A stretch of DNA of 64,000 nucleotides from Leptodactylus fallax (taxonomy: Eukaryota > Chordata > Amphibia > Anura > Leptodactylidae), in NCBI GenBank assembly GCA_947044405.1, contig CAMRHE010000507.1, positions 806,001-870,000 on the forward strand. The letters run 5' to 3'. The position numbers were made by a program, and so were the translations under genes. Positions 24,201 through 38,713 of the stretch are shown in pieces. Every line of letters starts with the position of its first letter. Within the stretch, counting starts at the first letter, position 1. The notes beneath the pieces are model-generated. The model ran no database searches. It saw only the letters and a list, made by a program, of their open reading frames with translations, and was not told the DNA's origin.

Positions 24201-27200
24201 CTGGCTCCATACACTGTACGGCCACTACTACAGCTCTGGCTCCGTACACTGTACGACCACTACTACAGCTCTGGCTCCCTACACTGTGCGGCCACTACTA
24301 CAGCTCTGGCTCTGTACACTGTACGGCCACTACTACACCTCTGGCTCCCTACACTGTACGGCCACCACTACAGCTCTGGCTCCGTACAATGTATGGCCAC
24401 TACTACAGCTCTGGCTCCATACACTGTGCGACCACTACTACAGCTCTGGCTCCCTACACTGTGCGGCCACTACTACAGCTCTGGCTCTGTACACTGTACG
24501 GCCACTACTACAGCTCTGGCTCCCTACACTGTACGGCCACCACTACACCTCTGGCTCCGTACACTGTACGGCCACTACTACAGCTCTGGCTCCCTACACT
24601 GTACGGCCACTACTACAGCTCTGGCTCCCTACACTGTGCGGCCACTACTACAGCTCTGGCTCCGTACACTGTACGACCACTACTACAGCTCTGGCTCCCT
24701 ACACTGTGCGGCCACTACTACAGCTCTGGCTCTGTACACTGTACAGCCACTACTACAACTCTGGCTCCCTACACTGTACGGCCACTACTACAGCTCTGGC
24801 TCTGTACACTGTACGGCCACTACTACAGCTCTGGCTCCGTACACTGTACGACCACTACTACAGCTCTGGCTCCCTACACTGTGCGGCCACTACTACAGCT
24901 CTGGCTCCGTACACTGTACGGCCACTACTACAGCTCTGGCTCCCTACACGGTACGGCCACTACTACAGCTCTGGCTCCGTACACTGTACGACCACTACTA
25001 CAGCTCTGGCTCCCTACACTGTGCGGCCACTACTACAGCTCTGGCTCTGTACACTGTACGGCCACTACTACAGCTCTGGCTACCTACACTGTACGGCCAC
25101 CACTACAGCTCTGGCTCCGTACACTGTACGGCCACTACTACAGCTCTGGCTCCATACACTGTGCGACCACTACTACAGCTCTGGCTGCCTACACTGTGCG
25201 GCCACTACTACAGCTCTGGCTCTGTACACTGTACGGTCACTACTACAGCTCTGGCTCCGTACACTGTACGACCACTACTACAGCTCTGGCTCCCTACACT
25301 GTGCGGCCACTACTACAGCTCTGGCTCTGTACACTGTACAGCCACTACTACACCTCTGGCTCCCTACACTGTACGGTCACCACTACAGCTCTGGCTCCGT
25401 ACACTGTACGGCCACTACTACAGCTCTGGCTCCATACACTGTGCGACCACTACTACAGCTCTGGCTCCGTACACTGTACGGCCACTACTACAGCTCTGGC
25501 TCCCTACACTGTACGGCCACCACTACACCTCTGGCTCCGTACACTGTATGGCCACTACTACAGCTCTGGCTCCCTACACTGTGCGGCCACTACTACAGCT
25601 CTGGCTCCGTACACTGTACGACCACTACTACAGCTCTGGCTCCCTACACTGTGCGGCCACTACTACAGCTCTGGCTCTGTACACTGTACAGCCACTACTA
25701 CAACTCTGGCTCCCTACACTGTACGGTCACTACTACAGCTCTGGCTCTGTACACTGTACGGCCACTACTACAGCTCTGGCTCCGTACACTGTACGACCAC
25801 TACTACAGCTCTGGCTCCCTACACTGTGCGGCCACTACTACAGCTCTGGCTCCGTACACTGTACGGCCACTACTACAGCTCTGGCTCCCTACACTGTACG
25901 GCCACTACTACAGCTCTGGCTCCGTACACTGTACGACCACTACTACAGCTCTGGCTCCCTACACTGTACGGCCACCACTACAGCTCTGGCTCCGTACACT
26001 GTACGGCCACTACTACAGCTCTGGCTCCGTACACTGTGCGGCCACTACTACAGCTCTGGCTCCGTACACTGTACGGCCACTACTACAGCTCTAGCTCCGT
26101 ACACTGTGCGGCCACTACTACAGCTCTGGCTCTGTAAACTGTACGGCCACTACTACAGCTCTGGCTCCCTACACTGTGCGGCCACTACTACAGCTCTGGC
26201 TCTGTAAGCTGTACGGCCACTACTACAGCTCTGGCTCCCTACACTGTACGGCCACCACTACACCTCTGGCTCCGTACACTGTATGGCCACTACTACAGCT
26301 CTGGCTCCCTACACTGTGCGGCCACTACTACAGCTCTGGCTCCGTACACTGTACGACCACTACTACAGCTCTGGCTCCCTACACTGTGCGGCCACTACTA
26401 CAGCTCTGGCTCTGTACACTGTACAGCCACTACTACAACTCTGGCTCCCTACACTGTACGGCCACTACTACAGCTCTGGCTCCGTACACTGTACGGCCAC
26501 TACTACAGCTCTGGCTCCGTACACTGTACGGCCACTACTACAGCTCTGGCTCCCTACACTGTACGGCCACTACTACAGCTCTGGCTCCGTACACTGTACG
26601 GCCACTACCACAGCTCTGGCTCCGTACACTGTACGGCCACTACTACAGCTCTGGCTCCGTACACTGTACGGCCACTACAGCTCTGGCTCCGTACACTGTA
26701 CGGCCACTACTACAGCTCTGGCTCCGTACACTATACGGCCACTACTACAGCTCTGGCTCCGTACACTGTACGGCCACTACTACAGCTCTGGCTCCGTACA
26801 CTGTGCGGCCACTACTACAGCTCTGGCTCTGTACACTGTACAGCCACTACTACAACTCTGGCTCCCTACACTGTACAGCCACTACTACAACTCTGGCTCC
26901 CTACACTGTACGGCCACTACTACAGCTCTGGCTCCGTACACTGTACATCCACTACTACAGCTCTGGCTCCATACACTGTACGGCCACTACTACAGCTCTG
27001 GCTCCGTACACTGTACGGCCACTACTACAGCTCTGGCTCCGTACACTGTACGGCCACTACCACAGCTCTGGCTCCGTACACTGTACGGCCACTACTACAG
27101 CTCTGGCTCCATACACTGTACGGCCACTACAGCTCTGGCTCCCTACACTGTACGGCCACTACTACAGCTCTGGCTCCATACACTGTACGGCCACTACTCC

Positions 27201-30018
27201 AGCTCTGGCTCCGTACACTGTACGGCCACTACTACAGCTCTGGCTCTGTACACTGTACGGCCACTACTACAGCTCTGGCTCCCTACACTGTACGGCCACT
27301 ACTACAGCTCTGGCTCCGTACAATGTACGACCACTACTACAGCTCTGGCTCCCTACACTGTACGGCCACCACTACAGCTCTGGCTCCGTACACTGTACGG
27401 CCACTACTACAGCTCTGGTTCCCTACACTGTGCGGCCACTACTACAGCTCTGGCTCTGTAAACTGTACGGCCACTACTACAGCTCTGGCTCCCTACACTG
27501 TGCGGCCACTACTACAGCTCTGGCTCTGTAAACTGTACGGCCACTACTACAGCTCTGGCTCCCTACACTGTGCGGCCACTACTACAGCTCTGGCTCCGTA
27601 CACTGTACGGCCACTACTACAGCTCTGGCTCCCTACACTGTGCGGCCACTACTACAGCTCTGGCTCTGTAAACTGTACGGCCACTACTACAGCTCTGGCT
27701 CCCTACACTGTGCGGCCACTACTACAGCTCTGGCTCTGTAAACTGTACGGCCACTACTACAGCTCTGGCTCCCTACACTGTGCGGCCACTACTACAGCTC
27801 TGGCTCCGTACACTGTACGACCACTACTACAGCTCTGGCTCCCTACACTGTGCGGCCACTACTACAACTCTGGCTCCCTACACTGTACGGCCACTACTAC
27901 AGCTCTGGCTCCGTACACTGTATGGCCACTACTACAGCTCTGGCTCCGTACACTGTACGGCCACTACTACAGCTCTGGCTCCCTACACTGTACGGCCACT
28001 ACTACAGCTCTGGCTCCGTACACTGTACGGCCACTACCACAGCTCTGGCTCCGTACACTGTACGGCCACTACTACAGCTCTAGCTCCGTACACTGTACGG
28101 CCACTACAGCTCTGGCTCCGTACACTGTACGGCCACTACTACAGCTCTGGCTCCGTACACTGTACGGCCACTACTACAGCTCTGGCTCCCTACACTGTAC
28201 GGCCACTACTACAGCTCTGGCTCCCTACACTGTGCGGCCACTACTACAGCTCTGGCTCTGTACACTGTACAGCCACTACTACAACTCTGGCTCCCTACAC
28301 TGTACAGCCACTACTACAACTCTGGCTCCCTACACTGTACGGCCACTACTACAGCTCTGGCTCCGTACACTGTACGTCCACTACTACAGCTCTGGCTCCG
28401 TACACTGTACGGCCACTACCACAGCTCTGGCTCCGTACACTGTACGGCCACTACTACAGCTCTGGCTCCATACACTGTACGGCCACTACAGCTCTGGCTC
28501 CCTACACTGTACGGCCACTACTACAGCTCTGGCTCCATACACTGTACGGCCACTACTCCAGCTCTGGCTCCGTACACTGTACGGCCACTACTACAGCTCT
28601 GGCTCCCTACACTGTATGGCCACTACTACAGCTCTGGCTCCCTACACTGTATGGCCACTACTACAGCTCTGGCTCCCTACACTGTATGGCCACTACTACA
28701 GCTCTGGCTCCCTACACTGTACGGCCACCACTACAGCTCTGGCTCCGTACACTGTATGGCCACTACTACAGCTCTGGCTCCCTACACTGTGCGGCCACTA
28801 CTACAGCTCTGGCTCCGTACACTGTACGACCACTACTACAGCTCTGGCTCCCTACACTGTGCGGCCACTATTACAGCTCTGGCTCTGTACACTGTACGGC
28901 CACTACTACAACTCTGGCTCCCTACACTGTACGGCCACTATTACAGCTCTGGCTCTGTACACTGTACGGCCACTACTACAGCTCTGGCTCCCTACACTGT
29001 GCGGCCACTACTACAGCTCTGGCTCTGTACACTGTACGTCCACTACTACAGCTCTGGCTCCCTACACTGTACGGCCACTACTACAGCTCTGGCTCCGTAC
29101 ACTGTACGTCCACTACTACAGCTCTGGCTCCGTACACTGTACGGCCACTACTACACCTCTGGCTCCGTACACTGTATGGCCACTACTACAGCTCTGGCTC
29201 CCTACACTGTACGGCCACTACTACAGCTCTGGCTCTGTACACTGTACGGCCACTACTACAGCTCTGGCTCCCTACACTGTACGGCCACTACTACAGCTCT
29301 GGCTCTGTACACTGTACGGCCACTACTACAGCTCTGGCTCCCTACACTGTACGGTCACTACTACAGCTCTGGCTCCGTACACTGTACGGCCACTACTACA
29401 GCTCTGGCTCTGTACACTGTACGGCCACTACTACAGCTCTGGCTCCGTACACTGTATGGCCACTACTACAGCTCTGGCTCCCTACACTGTACGGCCACTA
29501 CTACAGCTCTGGCTCCCTACACTGTACGGCCACTACTACAGCTCTGGCTCCCTACACTGTACGGCCACCACTACAGCTCTTGCTCCGTACACTGTATGGC
29601 CACTACTACAGCTCTGGCTCCCTACACTGTGCGGCCACTACTACAGCTCTGGCTCCGTACACTGTACGACCACTACTACAGCTCTGGCTCCGTACACTGT
29701 ACGGCCACTACTACAGCTCTGGCTCCCTACAGTGTGCGGCCACTACTACAGCTCTGGCTCCGTACACTGTACGGCCACTACTACAGCTCTGGCTCCGTAC
29801 ACTGTACGGCCACTACTACTGCTCTGGCTCCCTACACTGTATGGCCACTACTACAGCTCTGGCTCCCTACACTGTACGGCCACTACTACAGCTCTGGCTC
29901 CCTACACTGTACGGCCACTACTACAGCTCTGGCTCCGTACACTGTACGGCCACTACTACAGCTCTGGCTCCGTACACTGTACGGCCACTACTACAGCTCT
30001 GGCTCCGTACACTGTATA
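21272..30018. repeat. Giant 35-bp minisatellite (array C), about 250 copies
   Basis: The unit is CTACTACAGCTCTGGCTCC then CTACACTGTACGGCCA (35 bp). Variants are CGTACACTG, ATACACTG, TGTACACTG, GTGCGGCC, GTACGACC, GTACAGCC and CACCTCTGG. A few 32-bp units lack one CTA. The combination TCCCTACACTGTACAGCCAC at 21721 and TCCATACACTGTACGG at 21791 recur at 24136 and 24206 (both +2415 bp, 69 units). The rare TGTAAACTG variants at 23576 and 23646 recur at 26131 and 26201 (both +2555 bp, 73 units). The unit has few stop codons in any frame, so very long + strand open frames appear; they are not genes. Confidence 0.98.
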
Positions 30019-30104
30019 CTGGCTAGGCCCATGAACAGTTTGGTGATGGCTGAGAACAGGGCATGGTGACCCCAATACGCTTCACAACCACCATGGTGTA
30101 TCAC
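30019..30104. other. Junction between two arrays
   Basis: About 85 bp of unique sequence separate array C from the AT-rich array. It starts with ACTGGCTAGGCCCATG. Confidence 0.7.
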
Positions 30105-30795
30105 AATGAGTGTATTATTATGTGTGTATTGTATGTGTAGTATTAGTATATGCGTATTATATTGAGTGTATTATGTGTGTATTATATGTATATTATAATT
30201 TGTATTATGTGTGTATAATAATGAGTGTAATTATATGTGTGCATTATTATTTATTTATTATACGTGTGCATTATTATTTGTGTATTGTGTTTATTATATG
30301 TGTGGATTATATGTGTGCATTATTTGTTTATTATATGTGTGCATTATTATTTGAGTATTATATGTGTGCATTATATGTGTGCAATATTTGTTTATTATAT
30401 GTGTGCATTATTATTTGCGTATTATATGTGTGCATTATATGTGTGCATTATTATTTGTATATTGTGCATATTATATGTGTGTATTATTATTTGTATATGT
30501 GTGCATTATTATTTGCGTATTATATGTGTGCATTATATGTGTGTATTATTATTTGCGTATTATACTGTATGTGTGCATTATATGTGTGTATTATTTTTTT
30601 TTTGCGTATTATATGTGTGCATTATATGTGTGTATTATTATTTGCGTATTATATGTGTGCATTATATGTATTATTATTTGCATATTATATGTGTGCATTA
30701 TATGTGTATTATTATTTGCGTATTATATGTGTGCATTATATGTGTGTATTATTATTTGTGTATTATATGTGTGCATTATATGTGTGTATTATAAG
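30105..30795. repeat. AT-rich ~40-bp minisatellite
   Basis: Units of the type TATATGTGTGCATTATATG then TGTGTATTATTATTTGCGTAT repeat about 16 times. The left end is more degenerate and the right end more regular. Open frames rich in Cys, Tyr and Ile are artefacts of the repeat. Confidence 0.93.
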
Positions 30796-31017
30796 GACCC
30801 AGACTGGGACAGATTTCAGCAGTACTTGTGGTCTGTGTGCAGTTTTATGTGACTGATGATATTTTCTGGGCACTTCTATTCGGCCTACCCAGAGTAACTT
30901 CTTATATGGTGGACATAATGGTCGTGGTCGGAGCAATTCTGTGTAAATGATATTACAGCACTGGCCCTTCTGTTACTTCATGGACACCACCATGAGGGCT
31001 ACCTGCAAGGTAGTGTG
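30796..31017. other. Unique spacer before the Tc1-like copy
   Basis: No gene is seen. No copy of the expected 5' terminal repeat of the transposon is visible here. Confidence 0.6.
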
Positions 31018-32106
<1,089 letters not shown>

Positions 32107-32600
32107 ACATATTGTATTAGGGGTCATACATCTATGGGGGAACGCCTCCATAATATGATGTCACCAAGTGGCGGCACATGTTATATCGCTCCAGGTGCTC
32201 CATGTTCCTCTGTACTGGCTCTGTGCACGTCTCTGCTGTGTACACGAGGCCTTAGTGTGAACAGTGCAGACAGCCGGGGACTCTGGATATAATAATATGA
32301 CCAGCTTGAGCTTTCAGTTTTCTGTTTGCACAAAGATTGCTCTGAAAAAGATTGAGTGAGACATGTTGGGTCAGGAGAGAAGTTCCACGTTAGGTCTTTC
32401 TGCAGCAGAACGAATATCCCAGCCAAGACCAATAAACACAGGAAATTGCAAGTGTAGCTTAATCGCAACTCAACTTCCCCACCTATGAAGACAACTCCGC
32501 TCGTGATTTACGTACACGGCATCAACGGTATCACTGATGCTACGTGCAAGTGTAAACATGGAGCAAAGCCCTACAAACAGCCTGAGGGCTATATTGTCAT
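32107..32600. other. Unassigned sequence
   Basis: No gene and no clear repeat are seen. One short minus-strand open frame has no recognisable domain. Confidence 0.5.
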
Positions 32601-32605
32601 GACCT

Positions 32606-32905
32606 TAAAGGGATTTTCCACCATATCCTTTTTACGCTCTACTTTCTATGCTTAGTATATTCTTGATATCTTAATATCATTTGGTGTTCCTTTTTTCTGA
32701 TACAGAGCTCCAAACCCCCTGCATAGATCTAGAGCTAAACAATAAAATTCTGCTGCTGGCGGCCACCACAAGGTGCTCATAATATGCAGTTGGCTCCTGA
32801 GCTCCCTCTATTGGTGGCTGCAGAAAGACAGAAGTCTATCATGTCTATGCAGAGGATTTGGAGCTCTGTATCCGAAATTTGGAACTGTGATCACTGTAAC
32901 AAAAT
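32606..32905. mobile_element. TTAA/AGGG-ended interspersed element
   Basis: It starts TTAAAGGGATTTTCCACC and contains TCTATGCTTAGTATATTC, similar to 44852-44910 (TCTATGCTTAGTAAAG). It then carries the palindromic GGCCACCACAAGG / CTCCCTCTATTGGTGGC module also found at 16250-16350. The right end is uncertain. Confidence 0.55.
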
Positions 32906-32989
32906 AAAAAGTGTTATGGGCAGTGGGTTGTGTAGCCATTGTGCCACCTGACCGATTTGACTTGGGGCTACTCCCAAGGTTGTTGTCTA

Positions 32990-33725
32990 AGTAGCCCTCC
33001 CAGTATTCACCCGGAGACTACCAGGCTACCTCTCAGAGTGGTCCTGGCATAGGTGGTGGCTGGCCTAGGGCCAGAGAGATGCTGGTGAGCCAGTGCGAAG
33101 TGCCGGATAGTCAGCCAAAAGTGTGGTCAAGTATGGGCCGAAGTCCTGCAGCAACGTGGCAAGTGTGCAAAATCATAAAAGAGCCTAAGGGTCAGGATGG
33201 GCAGCTCAGGTTTGCAGGCCACAAACAGAGGTACCTTTCAGAGTGGTCCTGGAATAGGTGGCAGCTGGCCAAGGCCCAGAGAGATGACGGTGAGCACCAG
33301 AGGCTCAGGCAAAAGAGTGGTCAAGTACAGGCTGGAGGTCTGTGTCAGGCTGCAAAGTCATAAATGGACCAAAAGGTCAGGACGGGCATCTCAGGTTTGC
33401 AGACCACAGACAGAGCTACCTCTCGGAGTGGTCCTGGTATAGATGGCGACTGGCCTAGGACAGAAAGTTGCCAGTGCGAAGCACCAGAGTCAGGCAAAAG
33501 AATGGTCATGCATGGGCTGAAGGTCTGTGCCAGGTGGTAAGTGTGCAAAGTCATGAATGGGCCAAAAGGTCAGGACGGGCATCTCAGGTTTGCAGACCAC
33601 AGACAGAGCTACCTTTCAGAGTGGTCCTGGAATAGGTGGCAGCTGTCCAAGGCCCAGAGAGATGACGGTGAGCACCAGAGGCTCAGGCAAAAGAGTGGTC
33701 AAGTCCAGGCTTGGCTAACACACCT
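32990..33725. repeat. Four-copy tandem repeat, ~185-206 bp unit
   Basis: GAGTGGTCCTGG recurs at 33035, 33241, 33426 and 33619. Around it are TCAGGTTTGCAGACCACAGA, ACCTCTCAGAG and GGCCCAGAGAGATGACGGTG. The copies are moderately diverged. Open frames here are not supported as genes. Confidence 0.88.
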
Positions 33726-33905
33726 GGAACCCCGGCATTTTTAGGTACAGCATGGTCCAAGTAGAGACTAACTATGCCTCTTCTATTTGCAACGCTAACC
33801 CGCCTGGTTTGACGTGGACACAGTGTCTGTCTCTGGAAGTAATACAACTGATATATGAACTTTCATCACCTATCTGCCATGATTGTCAACTTGGTCACCA
33901 GGTCT

Positions 33906-34254
33906 GAATACCCCACTGACATCCACCATCTGATCGGCGCTGTCACCCTGAACATTTTGGTGTTTTGTTTATCTAAATCTGTTCAGCCATTTCAAAGATA
34001 TAAGCCCTGCTAGTGCTGATGCAGATTAGGGTCTACTAGCCAAGTTGGCGATAACACTGAATGAGATTCATCACATAGAGACCCCGCCCCAGAAGAATCA
34101 CAGCGGTACCACCCACTTGGCTAGTAAACCTTAATCTACATCAACACTAACAGGACTTATATCTTTGGAATGGCAGAACGGATTTGGATGACCAAAACAC
34201 CAGAATGCTCAGGGTGACAGCGCCGATCAGATGATGGATGTCAGTGGGGTACTC
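33906..34254. mobile_element. Large foldback element, ~140-bp arms
   Basis: The left arm (33906-34047) begins GAATACCCCACTGACATCC and the right arm (34115-34254) ends GGATGTCAGTGGGGTACTC. Inner tracts TGATCGGCGCTGTCACCCTG and CAGGGTGACAGCGCCGATCA pair exactly, as do GTCTACTAGCCAAG and CTTGGCTAGTAAAC approximately. The loop is about 67 bp. No coding capacity is seen. Confidence 0.9.
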
Positions 34255-35135
34255 ACACCTAGTGAGAGTTACTCTTTAATATGGTATGGATCTGAAATAG
34301 TCATAGTCCTACTTTCTGTGTGCACATGTGTATGGCCCACTCCAGTAAAAACTGATACCCAGTGTTATGTCTACTTTAGAGCCCAAGGGGGCAGGCAAAG
34401 CGGGATTTGCAATGAAGGGGCCCCCTGTGTCTGGATGGTGGACAAGGACACTGTAGAAGCTGCTCGTGCTCAACCATCCTCTCTACTGGTGGTCTGTCTG
34501 GATTTTGGGCCATGCGGAGCCTATTTACTATGTGTGCCCTCACATAACCACTGCCCAAACACCTCCTAAGAGCTAGGTCACAACAACCTAGATGGCTGGC
34601 AGTTTATTGAATCAATCATTCTGTTTCTCTCATTCCCATGATGCCCCCTCTCAAAGTCTGTCAATTGGGCAAAACATCTTCAAGTGCATCTTAGAGGCAT
34701 GTCTAGCAGTCAATGATCTCTCATCAATGGGTACACTGCCCAAAAGTAGCCTCTGAGAGCCTTTTTTATAAAGCAGGAAGGACTTTTATGCCCTCTTGTG
34801 GCCACTTTAACCATAGAGCCAACGGTGCCTTTGCATTGGGCCCTATGGTAGCAGGGGCCCCCTTGGGACAGCGGGACATTCCTGCATTTACTGTCCCACT
34901 GTTCCGATCAGTGGGTCCGGGCTACCCCAACTTAAATTCATTGGCATTCTGAGAAGCTGCATACATAGATGAAGCAGGGGGCTGTCTGCTTCCTGCTTCA
35001 CCATTCATCCCTTCTCTTTGAGCTGCAGGTGATGTGATGACGTCACTTACATTGTGCCTGCAGCTCCCTGAAGACTCCGGACCAGAGACAGCAGGGAGCG
35101 AGGAGAAAGGAGTATTAGTGTTTTTTATACTTGTT
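34255..35135. other. Unassigned sequence
   Basis: No gene is recognised. The stretch 34830-34925 has GGGCCC-rich sequence like that bordering the other ~30-bp tracts. Confidence 0.45.
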
Positions 35136-35139
35136 TGGT

Positions 35140-35705
35140 AGGAGAGGGACATAATATTGTGGGGCAGCTGGAGGGGGACATTAAACTGTGGGGGTAACTG
35201 AAGAGGGACATTAAACTGTGGGGGTAGCTGGAGGGGGACATTATGCTCCGGGTGCCCTTGGAGGGGCACATTATGCTGGAGGGGACGTTATAACGTGGGG
35301 GCAGCTGGAGGGAGACATTAAACTGTGGTTGCACTTGGAGGGGACATTATGATGTGGGGGCAGATGGAGAAGACATTATGCTGTGAGGGCAACTGTAGGG
35401 AACATTATAATGTGGGGACATACCATGTTAGGGAGACTTTAGGGGCATTATACTGGGGACACACAAAAAAATGAATGGGTGAAGTCAAAGTGGAAGTGGG
35501 TGGGGCTAAATCTGCTGCGTTGTGCACATCCATGGCACATTCTATTCCTCTTACTGCCCTTTAAAATTTGGGAGGACCCTGAGCCACTGAGAGGCATTAT
35601 AATGTGTGTGGGCCACTAAGGGGCATGATACTATGTGGGGGCCATTGAGGGGGCATTATACTATGTGGGGGCCATTGAGGGTGCAGTATAATTTGTACAG
35701 GTCAG
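35140..35705. repeat. ~30-bp tandem tract (CATTA-type), degenerate
   Basis: Units such as GGGGGACATTAAACTGTG and GGGGCAGCTGGAG repeat from 35150 to about 35420. A second short run is GGGGGCCATTGAGGGGGCAT (35590-35700). It is one of five tracts in this window with a CATTATACTGTG-like core. Confidence 0.75.
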
Positions 35706-37350
35706 GTATTTCTAAGTGGTAGTACTGGGGGGGCCTACCAATGTATTAAAACAGCCCACTTGTGGTAAGGCCCGGTGTCTGATCAGATCACACCTGTAAT
35801 CATTTACATATCTGCCCGAGACAGAACTACAGGACAAGTTTTGTAGCAATCCAACATTTTTATCTGGGTGCAGTATTTTTTGCTATTTTTTTTGTCAGTG
35901 TATTTTGCATCATAGTGTGAACATGGTCAATTGTTTTACTGCAAACATCTAAGCGGGAAACAGATATTGACTTCTACTTTTAGCCAAGGACTGGTCACTT
36001 CTGGCTGTACTCACAGGCTTTACCGAAAAGAAGCAAAAATATTCTTGGGCAGCTTCATTTTCTTGTCATCGGTAGAAGGAGAATTTATGTGACTTTACAA
36101 TTTGGCTTCCTAAACAAAAACAAAGCCCTGGTGATGCGTCCTCCTGAGATGGGGCCGTAAATCCAGCTCTCTCCACGTTCACTTGGGACAAAACATGGAG
36201 CTGTTTGTTCGAGCCCGTAAGAGGACAGAGGTAAAGGGGCCTTCTGGGATGAGCAGAAGACATGTGCTTCACTACAGCAACCGCGCCACCATTCACTAGA
36301 ATACAAGCACAATACCAGGCTCAGTCCATGGCTATAGGTGGCGCTGTTTATGGCAAAAAAAAAAATATATATTTTCCTGATTCCTTATCATTAACCCCTT
36401 GGATTCCCACAGGCCGGTTGACATGCATTTGACATCTAAAACGGGTGTAGTGAATGCACTTGGCGTTTTACTGGTCTCCATCATGTGACACATGTGTTAA
36501 CTCTGTCAGACAGAATGATCTAGTCGTGCATAATATGGATGATGGTGAGCCTGTTAACTAGTAAAATGGTTCCGTGGTGACCCATAGAGACCCAATAGTT
36601 GGGTGTCTAGGGTGTTGTCAAATTATACTCACCTCACAGACAATACTATCACTGGTTGCCCCGGAAGGAAAATATTAACTCCTGGGTTTCTTGTTCCTTG
36701 TGATGCTGTGGACAGACACCGTGTCCGATATGGATTCATTGTCAATGGTCATTCTCCTGATCCAGTGTGCTGGGGTTCTGTAGATGTTACCTAGAGATGG
36801 CGTCCTCTCCGTTCTGACCTGGTGGTTTAGTTCCTGATGTTAAGGGTCTGGTGCCACAGTCTGTAGCATCCACTGTTAACAGTCTTAGTCATAGAAACTA
36901 ATGGTGTAGTGTCCTAGGTCTTAGTGTTCAATAGGTTTGTGCCAAATGTCCTGTTGAACTCCTCACCTTACAGTGATCATGTGTGTGCAGATCTAAAAAG
37001 GTTGCAGTAATGCAGCAGATGACTATGACTATGGAGTTGACTGTTGTTCCCTGTACACAATTATAGATTGGGGTATAATTGTGTCCAAAACATCCCCGGG
37101 GAAAATTAAATTATAAGAAGAAAATTGTCTACAAAATTGTATGGCCCCTCACAGCAAATAGAAACACCATTGACACTCCCCAATAACCAGTCAACACTCA
37201 GAGTTTTAGAACCATGAGGGCTCCAATTGTTTCTGTCCAGCGTCGGTGATGCCAGTGCCATCTTGCTAACATGAGTTAAAAGTCATCTGTGATTCTGTTG
37301 ATCGATTATCAGGGGACCATTATAGAAAAAAAAATGGCACAATAAAGCTT
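35706..37350. other. Unique-looking sequence, no gene seen
   Basis: No gene or clear repeat is recognised. The part 35950-36300 looks unique and might be conserved non-coding DNA. Open frames on the minus strand here match no family I know. Confidence 0.4.
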
Positions 37351-37353
37351 CAT

Positions 37354-37600
37354 TCATGTCAGAGTCTCCATTTTGAGACTCCATCGCGATGTCCATTGGA
37401 AATCACCGTATGGAGAAGTCCTGCAAGTCCCACTTTTTAGTCCAGCAGTTTCCATTAACAAGAACTGACACCCGACGTGCCACATTATGGTCAGAGGTCC
37501 ATTAGTGTCCGCTGTATTAGCAGCCTGTTTCTCCGTTATTCTAGTCCTCCAATGGACCAGAACTACGGACACCCCAACACTAGTGTGAACCTAGTGTTAG
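37354..37600 (-). mobile_element. Interspersed element, 'family M' copy
   Basis: Read on the minus strand it starts CTAGGTTCACACTAGTG and holds GGTGTCCGTAGTTCTGG, GGACACTAATGGACC, and ends with GGAGTCTCAAAATGGAGAC. The copy at 49410-49665 shows the same order on the plus strand (CTAGATTCACACTTG, GGTTCTGGTCC, GATGGAGTCTCC). Confidence 0.7.
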
Positions 37601-37849
37601 AGTGTGCGTAATGGGAAGTGATCGGCCAAATTCACCAGATTATTCCAAGGATGCCTATTCCTTACCCAGAATTCTTAGCAGGGCCTGCGTGGTCTTACAC
37701 GTCCCTCTACTGTCTTTCCTCAATGACCATTCCTTACATTTTCAGATGAGATTTTCCTACAGGAGAGGTTAAAAAATCTGTTCTTAGTCATTGTGAATCC
37801 TTGGTCATTGTAATTTTGCTGTCATCAAATGTGTGGACTTTCATCTCAT

Positions 37850-38120
37850 GTATGACTAACTCACCTCATGTCTGACTAACTCACCTCCACTACACTAACT
37901 CACCTCCGCTACACTAACTCACCTCCGCTACACTAACTCACCTCTGCTAGACTAATTCACCTCTGCTAGACTAATTCACCTCCGCTACACTAACTCACCT
38001 CCGCTACACTAACTCACCTCTGCTAGACTAATTCACCTCCGCTACACTAACTCACCTTTGCTACACTAACTCACCTCTGCTAGACTAATTCACCTCCGCT
38101 ACACTAATTCACCTCCGCTA
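37850..38120. repeat. 19-bp tandem repeat
   Basis: CACCTCCGCTACACTAACT and variants (CTCTGCTAGACTAATT) repeat about 13-14 times. The array is clean and compact. Confidence 0.93.
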
Positions 38121-38243
38121 GCGATATCATTTGCATGTTATAGAGCTACTTTTACGTCTATGTTATGGTGTCATTTTGTTGAGCATTTTTGACCAAGTCT
38201 GTGATGGAACTGAGCCTAAATCAGCAAAAAAAACTCCGACCCC

Positions 38244-38667
38244 GGCCTTATTCAGATGACAGCGACGTTTCTATAATGTCCGTCACGCAGCTGTTATGAT
38301 ATTACATTGATATCGATGTGTTTATTCACACGTCGTTTTTTTTTTCACAGACCATTTATCAGGGCCCTCAAAAAAAACTAACATGCTCTATCGTTCTCCA
38401 TTTTGACGACCAAATGGACCCAATAGAAATCAATGGATCAGATTTTCAGATCGACGTCCATTTTACATCTGTTAAAAACGCATCGGTGGGTCAAAAAAGA
38501 CTAATGAAATACATTCAGTTTTTTAATGGATTCCACATGGATGACACTTGGCTGTCAAAAACAGGAAAATAAAATGGATGACAAACACCCCGTCAAAAAT
38601 GGACATGCACATCTGTTTTTATGGCCATTAAGTCTGTGAAAAATGTCGCAGTGGTGTAAACAAGGCC
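38244..38667. mobile_element. MITE-like element with GGCCTT ends
   Basis: The left end GGCCTTATTCAGATGAC and the right end GTGGTGTAAACAAGGCC are inverted. The interior is A/T-rich without a transposase. Related ends appear at 20937 (GGCCTTATTCACATGAC). Confidence 0.6.
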
Positions 38668-38713
38668 TTAGTAATCAGTAAAGAATACTCTGTACGATAT
38701 TGTGGCAGATCTA

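Noticed and set aside
21253..30069. Several + strand open frames of 390 to 900 codons
   Set aside because: They are the same 35-bp minisatellite read in different frames. The 105-bp triple unit has almost no stop codons, the predicted proteins repeat one motif, and there is no domain or splice context.
30110..30856. Cys/Tyr/Ile-rich open frames that look like membrane proteins
   Set aside because: They are translations of the AT-rich 40-bp array. All three frames give the same kind of protein.
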